DNA from: Rhyzopertha dominica
Lineage: Eukaryota > Arthropoda > Insecta > Coleoptera > Bostrichidae
Length of the DNA stretch: 64,000 nucleotides
Direction of reading: 5' to 3'
Assembly: GCA_025024175.1 (NCBI GenBank)
Contig: QCXZ01000042.1
Coordinates: forward strand, 1,567,501-1,631,500
How positions within the stretch are numbered: the stretch's first letter is position 1; every line of letters starts with the position of its first letter. Below the pieces are notes generated by a model. The model saw only the letters and a list, made by a program, of their open reading frames with translations. It was not told the origin of the DNA and ran no database searches. A program made the translations under genes and the position numbers. Below, piece by piece: positions 36,030 through 47,500 of the stretch.

Positions 36030-36805
36030 GGATAAAGAACTATCTAAACAGGGCATCGAAAAAGTTGTTATTATGGTTGATTTGCAACAGTTATTGACAA
36101 ATACACAAAGCATTTATTCTCTAAAACTTTGGACATTCAACTACACTAATAAAAATCCGACATCTATAAAGACAACCTGCTGCATGTGATACGAGAGTAT
36201 AGCTGGTATAGGTGCCAATGAAATGGCATCATGTCTGCTGAAGTAGAAATTGTTTCCAAATACGATCCTCAGGCAAGTAAAAGAACTAACAATATGGTCC
36301 GATAACTGTCATATCAAAAAGGGAACTTGAATGTAGTTATGGCTTATTTCTACATTATAAAATTAATTCCCAGCCTTAAAATAATAAATTACAAATATTT
36401 ACTGAGAGGTCACACCCACTTAGAAGTAGACAACGATCACTCCTTAAATGAGAGAGAAAAGAAAAAGTTGCCACAATTTCAGATCATGATCCTATGGACT
36501 GGCAACAAATGGTTAGAGTTGCTAGCGACGAAAATTTGTTTGCTGTTTTGAGTATGGAAACACCAGATTTTAAAAATTTTAAGTCCCTTTTCGAAGGCCC
36601 CAGGGCTTCTTATGTGAATGTTAAGGGAAATGACTTTCTTATCTCCAAAGTTGTTCATCTTCAGATTTGGGCAACCAATGCTGGAAGACTTTTTAGCTTT
36701 ACAGAAGAGGTGCCTGTTGGCAGAGATGGTCAAAAACCAATTTCCACAGAGAAGTTCAAGCACCTTCAAAACAGAAAATCTTTCATCGTTTTCATAATAC
36801 CCTAA
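36030..36805 (+). pseudogene. Decayed gene for an uncharacterised repeat-associated protein (DUF7869-like)
   Basis: Conceptual reading with stops and frameshifts: KVVIMVDLQQLLTNTQSIYS, SLKLWTFNYTNKN, GANEMASCLLK, VKELTIWSDNCH, then LLRGHTHLEVDNDHSLNERE and WQQMVRVASDENLFAVLSME, DFKNFKSLFEG. The order (Asp-rich IWSDNC, then GHTHLEVDNDHS) matches, from memory, a widespread insect protein family of unknown function often multiplied in genomes. I do not know its biochemical role; acidic motif spacing hints at an RNase H-like fold, which is inference. Two stretches remain open (36327-36551 and 36494-36805) in different frames. Confidence 0.5.
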
Positions 36806-36810
36806 CTCAT

Positions 36811-39418
36811 AAAAACATAGTACCGGATGACTTTTAAAATGTAAACAAATAATGTTACTTTGAAATATTATTATTGGACAAAAACAGGTTATTTATTTTT
36901 TTATTCTTGTAAACTAATACTAAGTTGCAAAATACAGTGAAAAAGTTTAAGTAAACAGTATCAAACCCACTTTATTATTAAAAAAATCTCATAAAGAACG
37001 TTTAAAATTCAGAGGGTCATATTATGACAACACAGTTGACTTGGATTTTAGTATAGAGTGACAAAAAATTCTAAACTGCTATCTACTCTTATTAATTTCT
37101 GGTTGATAATTTTGCATAAACATGTTAACGTTTAATTTTGAGAAATTTTGAATACTAGATTACATTAAAAATTTTGATTTAAGTATCTACACAATATGTA
37201 GTACATCGATTCATATAGTGTCATGTTAGATTGCTTTTCGACCCTGATATTTTCGGTTTTAATTTTAATCCTAAATTAGAACGCGACTCTTTGTCGGATC
37301 TAATTTACTAAAATGAAACGTAATGCACGTGGGCAGACATAGCAGGCCATTATGGTTACGTGCGATGTAAACTAATCCAAATTAAGTCGAATTATTCAGT
37401 TTGGAGGTCAACCCTCTAAAGAGCGTAAGCATCGGCTTTCACATCTATACGTATTCAAATTACAGTGAATCATTGCTCGCATGGAGAGTAGAGAAGTCGC
37501 GGGCGTTTATGCGAAATATCGAATATCGTGTTTTATACCCCGCGATGACGTACGAGCACCCATAAAATCCTAGGCTTTGTCTACATCTTAAAATAATGAC
37601 TGATCGTATCTGAGCGGAAACGGATATGATTATTACGTTTAAATAATGAATAATGCGTTCTTAACTACGCTTAGACGCTTATACCGGGTGTAAAAAATAC
37701 ACAAGTCTGCGACGCAGTCTTGTGCTAAGGTTGATAAGAAATAATCAATAACATTTAAATATTAAATGTAACACAAAGGACGTGGTTACGAAACAACCCC
37801 ATAAATGATTGATTATATATAATTATTAAAAGAGTGCAAATGAGTGGTAAAATAAAAACAGAATAAACAAACTATACTGTTTTTTAAGCATTATCATCAA
37901 TTATTTTTCGAGAGTGCACAACTGTCAATTTGACGAGACCAAATTAGTACTAAACGAACTATAAAATGTAAGTACGTACATAATATTGCTAAAAACAACG
38001 GCAAAAAGCTGTCACATTCATTATATACAGTCTTTTAGATTAAGCCAACAAAAGTAGCGATTTGGGTATAGTTTCTATATAGCATCATGAAATTATTATT
38101 TTAGTGATTTTGAATATAAAGTATAGCACCTTAGAAGAAACTTTTCTTAACAATATAATATTAACACTACACAAGATTTTCCTTTGAGTTTTGCTCAAAT
38201 ATATCGTTATGTGTAAAAGTTTACTACTCTATCTTTGGACTAAGAAAAGTTTTGTTAAATCGGAATATTTTGACCTATGTATATTACCAAAGAAAATGTA
38301 AGCGAGCTCGTGAAGCCTGCCAAACAGAGGAGCACAATTCTTCAATATTCTTCTTCAGGCATCGCGGGCGGCCAAGTAGGTACTCTTCAAAAGAGTAATT
38401 GCCTCATCTGGAATAATTAGCAACGTGTTGGTCGGCCCATATCACCGCATTAAAAGCTAAATAACACAGAACATGGCATTGTTTGCGGCTTCCGTGGGAT
38501 ACCGATTGTAAGGGACAGGATGCAACAACGTGAGGGAAAGATGGAAGCCGTGTAAATTGGAGAGGAAGTCGTACAGGAAGTGGTTTATATATGAACGAAT
38601 CTATTTAAGCCGTGCTTTGCTTGGGGAGGTTCCAACAAAGGAACGAATAACCGCCGAAGTTTGTTTGTTTTAATGCCTTTCTTGCGTTTTATTTGTCCGA
38701 GCAATGGTGAAGCTAAAACGTGTTAATTCCTTATTTATTGGGGCAATTGACAGTGCTTCATTGGAACGCGAATATATAGGTAATAAAAAGCTAACGACAG
38801 GAAGAGATCTAGTTAAATTATACATTGCGTAACGTGTTAGACAAATATTTAAAGATATCGGTATAATGTTCTAATAAAATGAAGTAATGCGACGTTTGTA
38901 GATGTGGACTTCAGAGACTTGATTAGATAAATTATTCATCGATCAATTCATTGCTCTAAATAAACGTAAAATTTTTAACTCCATTTTAGGTTGTTTGGTG
39001 ATTGTCAATCTGACCAGAGTGGAGGTAAAATGAATACGACCGTTTACTTTTGTATCTTAACAATATCCCTCTCAACAAAATCCACTGCCATTATTTTATT
39101 AGGGGTATGCAATTTGTTGAACACGTTCATCTTCAAAAATTTTACGCTTATTACATAAACATTCACCTAAAGGAGGTCAACTTTATTTTTGCATTATTGT
39201 TTAGCGAAATACAACTTTTCTCGGCGGTGGATTTATTAACAATGTTCATAATTATGCTATATCCTCGGTCAACTCTACTGGTGGACCGCCAATATAAGAG
39301 GTATGTTAATATATGGGAGGCAATACATATAACTGATGCATTGTTTTATTTTTTTAAATAAAGTTACTTAAAAATTGAAAACTGATCCATGCTGTCAAAG
39401 TGGAATAATAATTAATGC
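36811..39418. other. Intergenic stretch without recognised genes
   Basis: No coding or named repeat was found. Two sub-blocks (about 37300-37720 and 38280-38720) are less AT-rich than their surroundings and free of recognisable transposon sequence; the second includes GGAATAATTAGCAACGTG-type text. They could be regulatory DNA or old unknown repeats. An open frame at 39050-39361 has no recognisable similarity. Confidence 0.4.
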
Positions 39419-39462
39419 TTTAAGGTAATAATTCTTCAAGTGTAACCCACATAATGTTTTTA

Positions 39463-39505
39463 TTGTAAAGCGCTTTCGACTAACAGGTAGTCATCGTCAG
39501 TACAA
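39463..39505 (-). ncRNA. Hammerhead-type motif of Penelope-like element (left arm)
   Basis: On the minus strand: TTGTA, CTGACGA, T, GACTA-CCTGT-TAGTC hairpin, GAAA, GCGC, TT, TACAA. TTGTA/TACAA form helix I and GACTA/TAGTC helix II. The palindromic GCGC can form helix III only between two molecules, as described for the minimal hammerheads of Penelope-like elements. An extra T follows CTGACGA. Confidence 0.65.
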
Positions 39506-39625
39506 CAAAGGTCAAAACATAGAAAAAAACTTTTATAATTCGATCGACAAATTCAAAAATTCAGATACAAGCAAACTTGACCACAAACCAAAAGTAACCT
39601 ACATACCAGCAACACAAACGTAATA

Positions 39626-39988
39626 TTAATTTAGATCAAATAAATAGTTTAAAACAGGACAACTGAAATTACAAGATTCATTTAAAATAGTAAAATTTTG
39701 TTCGCTAACGATTTTATAGGTTTCTAAAATTTCCAAAAAATTTAATATGTCTAGAGTGGCAGTGTGTGTATTCAACAATAAATGGTTAGCTAACGAAGAA
39801 TTTGTTGTTACAATATCTGTATTCTTATACTTATCGAATTGTTTTAGATGTTCTTTACCTCTAATTAAAAAAGATCTTCCCGTTTGTCCAACATAAACTG
39901 AATTGCAATCATTGCATGAAAAACTATAAACGCCTGAACAATTTAAAACTGGAATTCGGCCTTTATTACGGACAAGACGGGAAAACAC
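39626..39988 (-). pseudogene. Penelope-like GIY-YIG endonuclease fragment
   Basis: 120-codon open frame with GVYSFSCNDCNSVYVGQTGR, the GIY-YIG signature in the variant VYS...VYVGQTGR, followed by REKEHL-like GKEHLKQFDKY and NSLANHLLLNTHTA (the HxxxxxH/N region of Penelope-like elements), ending NYLFDLN. It retains the endonuclease module, but the upstream reverse transcriptase is missing, so it cannot be autonomous. The opposite arm (about 40085-40435, plus strand) is the same segment with frameshifts. Confidence 0.8.
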
Positions 39989-40559
39989 ACTGCCTACGGT
40001 TGAAAAAGCAATATTTAATCCATGAGAAGAAAATAATTTAGGTAGGGAATAAATATTGCTTTTTCTACCGTAGGCATTGTGTTTCCCGTCGTTTATAGTT
40101 TTTCATACAATGATTACAGATCAGTTTATGTTGGACAAACGGCAAGATCTTTTATAATTAGAGTAAAGAACATCTAAAACAATTTGATAAGTAGGTATAA
40201 GAATACAGATATGTAACAAAAAATTCTTCGTTAGCTAACCATTTACTGTTGAATAAACACACTGCCACGATAGACAATTTAAACTCATTACATTTGTGCA
40301 GTAAATCCTCAAAATTAAATTTTTTGGAAATTTGAGAAATCTATAAAATTGTTAGCGAACAAAATTTTACTATTTTAAATGAATCTTGTAATTTCAGTTG
40401 TCCTGTTTTAAACTATTTATTTGATCTAAATTAATATTACGTTTGTGTTGCTGGCATGTAGGTTACTTTTGGTTTGACTACAAAAGTTTGCTTGTTTCTA
40501 AATTTTTGACTTTGTCAATCGAATTATAAAAGTTTCTTTTTTCTATGTTTTGACCTTTG

Positions 40560-40602
40560 TTGTACTGACGATGACTACCTATTAGTCGAAAGCGCTTTAC
40601 AA
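40560..40602 (+). ncRNA. Hammerhead-type motif of Penelope-like element (right arm)
   Basis: Same 43 nt layout as the left-arm motif: TTGTA (40560-40564), CTGACGA (40565-40571), GACTA/TAGTC helix II with loop CCTAT, GAAA (40588-40591), palindromic GCGC and TACAA (40598-40602). Only the helix II loop differs between arms (CCTAT versus CCTGT), while surrounding sequence has diverged more. Confidence 0.65.
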
Positions 40603-40671
40603 TAAAAGCATTAAGTGGATTGCACTTGAAGAATTATTATCTTAAAGAAGAATTCAAAAGTTACTTAATTT

Positions 40672-42480
40672 AACTATTTGTTCCGCTGAATAGAATGTTT
40701 GTAGTACATGAATTTATAAATGTTGATGACTAGAGGGTCTCATAATATTGCTCTTGTTAACTTTTCGGGGCTATGCAAAAGTTAAAGCATACAGTATACA
40801 GTTACTATCAATCACTATTATGTTCATCTTGTTACCAATGTTTATATAATTGCAATATGTTTATCTTTTTTATTATTAAACGTTTGATTACGTGTGAATT
40901 AAACTACATTGAATATACCAAATTGCGATAATTTTTGAGACAAAAATAATCGAACTCCAGGTTGTTAGATTGGCTACACTCATATTACACTCTCTATAGT
41001 TTCAGAGGTAATAATTTTTGAAAACACTGCATAGCACAGGTAGGTCATTATTTCACAAAATGTCAAGTAACATGGCTAATTAAGTAATGTGAACTTTTGT
41101 TTAAACTGCTTTTGGTATTATCTTTTCAATAAATTTTCGTGATGAGAAAAGTACGATATAGACTTTTTAACAGCTTAATACAGTAATGCATTTAAAAAAT
41201 TATTGCATTATTGCATAATTCTACAGCATTCCTTCTATTTGTTTATAACATCTTGTTTATTTCAACTTGTTGTTAAGGCGCATAATTTTAACTTTGGCTT
41301 GAGTATTAAAGCTTTATATTTTTAAGAAAACCTAAACCAATTTATTTCAAACTTATTTACAATGCCACATTTTTAAGTTTCGTAGCATGTCTTTAAAACT
41401 GTCAGTTAATATGCAGTGGCATTTAGTCTCGGCTTTAGTTTTAGTATGCGTAGACAAATACGCACGCACAAATATAGAAATTTGCGTATATAAAGATCCA
41501 AAACAAAAAGAATGTATAGCCGATTTTCCCTATTCATGGCAGTAAAACCACCATAAAAGAACTTATCTGGTCATCTGTAAAAATTGCTTTAATTGGTGGC
41601 AATTAATGTGTGATAAAACTGTAATTACCAGTGAAAAAACTTCTTTATGTAAATTTATACTCGTACAATCATTTAATACTTGCATTTCTTTTGAAATACT
41701 GTTGCATAAACTTTTTGTTAATGTGTCAGGTAGAAATGACGTAAAAATCAGTAAGTTAAAGTTCTTCTGCAGTAGGATATAATCATATCACAGGATATTA
41801 AATTGCAAAATCCCATTTTTTACATCCCTAACGTCAAATAATTATTGCAGTAGTGCTTTGTTCTAGGTCTGCTATTTTCCGGGCACTTCAATTTAAATAT
41901 TTTGTCATGGGAGAGAAATGACCTAAATTATTTGCTTAATTACTTTGGCATTCAATTGTTTTGCACTGCATTAACCCAGCTTTCCCCGCTGCCTCAAACT
42001 AATGGTCAAGCCGTGTACTGGATGTATAAAAAACTGATTCACGTATTGAAACTCAAGAAGCGTACCGAAACATCCTAGCTGCTAATTACATGGGATAGCC
42101 AATAATTGCGTCCAACAAATTAAATATTGACTCTTCTATCAATGTGACATAAATTAGCGTTATCGTTTTTACATTGACACTGTGTAAGTTATTGATAATA
42201 AAACGAGCATTTTTGCCCTGCTTCTGTGGAGAGCAGCGATACAATAATCGGGGCAAATATTGATAATGCAAAACACATAGAATATTTTTGACGCCGATTA
42301 TATGCTGCCTGTATAGCTGCACGTATCCTAATTGTTACGTTAGGCATCCTAATTGTTAATTTAATTTAGCTGATTTCTAATTAATTACTTTTCTTGTGGC
42401 ATAATACTGTAACGGTATACATTTTTCGAGAATTTAACTTCATTATCAGACTATAAAAAAACCTCTGCGAATTGAATCAA
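40672..42480. other. Intergenic stretch, nothing recognised
   Basis: AT-rich, short open frames only (for example 42086-42322 minus) with no recognisable protein similarity, RNA gene or repeat boundary. Confidence 0.5.
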
Positions 42481-43264
42481 TACTTCCACATCCAATTGTC
42501 AAAATGACATTTACGTTTTTATTTCTTTTACTATACGATTAGTAATCAGGTTTTAAGCATTTTTCTCTCTTTACATTTTTTCCAAGGCAAACAACCCTAG
42601 TGAAATTAGAAAAAATACATAAATTTTTAAATTCGGTTTTTCCAAATAACTCGAAAATTATTATTAAATTACAACAGTGCTTTCTGATCTAAAATTTGAT
42701 TTTCTATATAATACCATAATTTTAAAAAATCGTACGAGCAGGGTCCAAAATAGGTTTTTTGGAAATATTTCGAAAATGTCAAAATTTTGGATAAATTTTC
42801 TAAGACACTTTTTGTGATAAAATTTTATTTCCTATCCGATGGTGTTTTCACTTTTTGAATATATTAAATATATTTGGAGATATTTAGAAAAAACCGTTTT
42901 CTTTGTGACGCTGTTTTGCTAATATCTTCTAAACAATTTGCTGCACCGAAAATTTATAAGGGCGAATAATACTCGCAGTTATACTACTAATCACATACTA
43001 AATCGAAAAAAAATTAAAAATTTGCAAGGAGGGTAGTTACCCCCCAATTTTGCCCCCTTCCCGATACCCTACTTACCCCAAAAACAATAGGTCGCTTTGG
43101 GTAGTTGAGGTCTATACGTTTGCCAAATTTCAAGTTCATAAGTCTTTCAAAAGTTATGGTGTTCACAAAACCACAGACACACAGACAATAATTTTTTGTT
43201 CGTATTTTGTTTTTTTACGTTTTCGACCATTTTCAATACTTTCCATCCGCTGGATGTGGAAGTA
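42481..43264. repeat. Dispersed non-coding repeat, copy 2, with inverted ends
   Basis: Bounded by TACTTCCACATCCA (42481-42494) and its complement TGGATGTGGAAGTA (43251-43264), and flanked by similar AATCAA/AATCAATT text. The interior matches 18582-19275 in the same orientation. The inverted ends suggest a MITE. An open frame at 43050-43265 lies wholly inside the repeat. Confidence 0.78.
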
Positions 43265-43769
43265 ATCAATTTACACTCAGTCCTGTTCAAGCAATGAATG
43301 AATTCGGTTGTTATTACTGAGTTTCTTGAATCGTCAAAAATATAGGAATAAAAGAACAATTTGACTGTAAACGTTCAACATTGAATTTTTCTTTAGACGA
43401 AGAATCGTATAAACTGCTTCGAATTTGTACACTGGCATCTCCTTCAGCGAAGGTATTTAATGAGTGAACTAAAGTATTATTAGACTTTTTCTCGCATGTG
43501 AAAGTATTTTTTTAGAATGCTTAAAGTTCTAGCGTGCGGTAAAGACGTAAAGAATGAAAACGAAAAAAATTGCTGCTCTTCTCAAGCAGTTCTCGAAGTA
43601 GTATTGCGAAAAATGTTTACTAACGGTTTAGGTATGAACTGTAGTTAGCTAAGTAGTTCAAATTAAGGAAGCTGCACAATCCGAAAAAATGGCGAATCCC
43701 TATATTTTTGGGGTTCTTGGAGGAATTTGGTCTTTCAAGAGTACTACCATCAGTACCATAATTATATGC

Positions 43770-44150
43770 TATGCTTTAGAGTAAAAGTCATTACATTACA
43801 CTTTGTGGGGTTAAGTGACAACTTATTTATAATGCACCATCCAGGCAGAGAATTCAAATTATCTTGAGCCTTTGGCGGTCGTTAGTGCTATTCATTGGCC
43901 AGTACAACGACCAGTACAAGTCGTCAGCAAACATCAGATAATTAACATTGCTAAAATCACCAATGTTATTATTAAGCATGATAAACAGCGATGGCCCCAG
44001 GTTTGATCCTTGCGGAACACTGGAGTGGCGAAATACTTTTTCGACACAAAACCATTTATCTGAATATACTGGGTTCTAGAATACAGGTATGACGAAAATA
44101 CCTGAATGCGTTTATCTGAGACCGAAAGAAACAAATAATTATATTTTTAA
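43770..44150 (-). pseudogene. LINE reverse transcriptase fragment
   Basis: Minus-strand reading gives SRTQYIQINGFVSKKYFATP followed, after a frameshift, by SVPQGSNLGPSLFIM, GDFSNVNYLMFADDLYWSLY and LSLNPTKCNVMTF-like text. These are the consecutive RT motifs up to and beyond the FADD box. Both flanks are truncated. Confidence 0.7.
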
Positions 44151-44509
44151 TTTTTGTTACACCGATGTTTTGCGATAGGTACTTTATTACGAGTACATTG
44201 AAAATTAGAACGAAATATGAATTATTGAGACATTAACAAAACGTTTCATTATTTTACACATCCTATGATAAATAAGAATATTTCTAAATAACCATTTATT
44301 GTTCTCTAGGTTTAATGAATGTTGACAGAAACTGTGNTTGATACCTATCAACAATCATAAATAGGTCACGTCCGTGTATTTAAAACTTTAACATATAAAA
44401 AAGTAGCAAATATGCTTATTTAACATAAAAAATCAATTAACAATATCTCATTTAATATTTACAGTACTACAAACAACTACATTTTTAATTACTGGGCCAA
44501 ACTGAATCA

Positions 44510-44515
44510 TTTATT
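44510..44515 (-). terminator. Polyadenylation signal of the takeout-like gene
   Basis: AATAAA on the minus strand, 21 bases after the TGA stop at 44537. It is the first canonical signal downstream. The 3' UTR would therefore be very short. Confidence 0.55.
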
Positions 44516-44536
44516 AACGCTTTGACATTTCACTCT

Positions 44537-47500
44537 TCATTGGAAACCTTGCGGATGTTGGCTACTGTATTCGAGTTCATACGTTTCCGTTTGCGGAGTC
44601 TTCCTGAACACCTGGTCAAAGGGAAACTGCATGAAATTATCGTTGATAATCTTCGTGAATGCCGTGCTGACTAGATCGTTTATGAGCGGTTTTAGCATGA
44701 CAAATCCTGGTTGCCAAGCGGTGTTGATGACTCGGTCAAGGAGGCCCTCTGTGAACAATGGGATTAATTAGTAGGTATAGGTGAAAGATAATGTAGAAAA
44801 CATACAAGTATACTAAATGTTATGTTCACGAAGTTACGTGTGTGAGTGGTTGCATGAATAATGCACCATAGTAGATTTAAATCATAGGAGCACAAATTTT
44901 CCATATTGTACAGGGTGTCCTACGTCTGGATGGCCAAATTGAAACCTTAGTTTCTAGGAACAATTATAGGTCAATCGGACCAAAAATATCTATTTTCAAA
45001 TTTGCTTGCTAAGAGAGCTATACGGTCCCTTAAAGATGCAACCACAACACCGTTTTTACCAAACTTTGTGATAAATAAGATGGTGTAAGAATAATTTCAG
45101 GATTTTATTTATAAGCAGGGGGTAACAATCATTATAACTTTTTTGTGATTGACTGTTTTCAAATTTTGTTCTTAAAATTAAATAAGCTTATTATTAGAAA
45201 GTTTGAATACACGTTTTTTTTTGTTATGGTTGGATAATGATAGTATAAAAGAATCAATCGGTATCAGTATGTGCCATGGCGTAACAAACATGTGTACTCA
45301 TTAGTTTAATGTGATTTTAATCATTTTCACAATATCTTACATATTACGTCTAAAAATCAGTATTAAAAATTACACGCGAATTATTACTTCCCAAAAAATA
45401 CATTTAGTAGGCTGTTTATCAATTTCATCATGTATCTTTTGACGTTTGTTGCATTTGGTTCTTTAGACTAACGATAACTGTATGGCTACGTTTTCGAATA
45501 ATGAGTATGCAGATATTCACTTCATTTAACGATACTGTAACGACAATACAAGAGAAGCTGTATGCTGTATGTGAATATCAGCGAAGGTTTCCCACTCGCA
45601 AAACGCTGCATCGGAAGGAATACAGCAATGTTCATCGATATTTATCTGAAAATCGTGCATTTCTAAAAGCAAGTGCAGAACGTCCCGAAGAGTAAGAACT
45701 TGCAGAGGAGGAACTTGTCTTGAATAGTAATGAAGACAGTCTTTGTACAAGCGTACGGAGAAACGCATTTCAATATCATTTTCGGTAAATGTTTGGTGTG
45801 GTATGATTAACGATGAACTTATAGGGCTATTCCGATAACTTTTCATTATTTTTATGAAACGATTTGCCAGGACTAATGTGGAAGAAGTTCCACTTGAGGG
45901 AAGGGCAAATATATGATTTCAGTTAGATTGTTCTTCTCCTCATTTTGGTAGAAATGTCAATTTTAGGATGAACAAGACTATTTTGATAGTAAAGAAATGA
46001 AAGTTTGAAAGTAACTTTATATTGAAGTGAAACGAGAGCTATGTGCAAACAGCACAAGCAAAGTAATTAAACAAGCATTTTTTATAAACGTTTTATTAAA
46101 GAATAGTTGAAGATATTGTTAAAAATGGTCCGATAGCCGCTAACACAAATGAGTTTAGCCGCTGGACTAACCTTTAGCATTTAGATATCTAAATGTAAAG
46201 GTTGATATTTTCGGAAACAATCCTAATTGCACATTTTTAAATCACCCTTTCCATGGATACTTCAAGTGATCAGAAACGTATTGACAAAAAAATTCACATT
46301 ATATTTGTTAAAATGTTAAAAATGTCTGTTTCTGTTGCTGATTGCTAAAGCAACTCCGATTGTAGCGATGAAGCGGGTTTTAGCAGAAGAGCAAGAACTC
46401 CAGTTACTCCGTCTAGTAGATTTGGAATGCCTAAGTTTATATATAGTTCATAATAATAATGGCTTTATTCATTCCACTAGTACAATGAAAAGAGCAAAAT
46501 AATTACAACTTATTTATAAAATGAACAAAAAAGAAACTAATCACGAGTCAAGTGACGATCAAATAGTGTGGTTCAGTTGATACAAAAAGGAAGTAGCGAA
46601 CTGCTCTTGCACCCAACCGAAATACTTATTCTAACCATATTAAATTTGAAAGTAGCACAACAGATAAAATCAGGTGCGATATAGAGTTATGAAAAAAAAG
46701 GCAAGACACAGCCCCACCAGTGGCGGCTCGTGACAAATTCTTTTGGGTCGGCAGTAAAAACTTTGGTCCACTCTAGTTGGTCAATATTATTTATTTATAA
46801 ATTAGTAAATAATTTTGTATATACTCGTAGTTGTTGTTGTTGTTGTTTATTACTTGCTACTTCTGTATATTTTCATATCGCCGCAAGTTAAAAAGATAGT
46901 TCATTTGGTAACAAATAGCCTAATCTGGCAACTAGCTTCATAATTTCAACGTTAAGCATGCACCTGTACTGCACCGGAGAAGAGAAGCCGATATATGTCG
47001 AGCCCAATCCGAAGATGTATTCGGAAGTCCGGCAGACAGCATTAAGCGATTATATGGGTATTGGCACTTACTCATTTTGTTATTTTCTTTTTGTGTGAAA
47101 TTCTTCAATGATTTCAGATTGACTAAATTTATAACATGTATTTAATCAATTCTGTTAAATTTTTGAAGGTATCTGATTAAAATTGTTTATTTAAGAGGAT
47201 AGCTCTTACAATAATCTTAGGAAAATGAAAAATTTCGTAGAACATACGGGTAGTTTTTCGTGATTTCAGCATTGAACTATATATATAATTGTTGTTCGAT
47301 GTTCAATTATGAATGCCGGGCCTCCTTTATTAACTTCAATAAAAACATATATACGTAAAAATTATGATTATGAGCATGTAAAGGGTGCCAATCAGACAAT
47401 TTGTAATACTCAGTAGAAAACAGAACTATAATTGGTTGATTAAAAAAAAAACTTGAAATAAATGATGAAGTCCGTTTTAAGGTTTTATGCTGTCTGCCGG

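Larger units (their letters stand above)
39419..40640. mobile_element. Head-to-head inverted pair of Penelope-like element 3' ends
   Basis: Two diverged copies of the same about 600 bp unit face each other around a short spacer near 40023-40040. Each unit runs outward through a GIY-YIG endonuclease segment to a hammerhead-type motif. The 11-mer AAAGTTACTTA occurs in direct orientation on both sides (39360-39370 and 40657-40667) and may be the target duplication. Inverted partial copies are typical of Penelope-like retroelements. The reverse transcriptase is absent from both arms. Confidence 0.78.

Noticed and set aside
45526..45846. Minus-strand 106-codon frame
   Set aside because: Antisense of the DUF4817-type transposase remnant.
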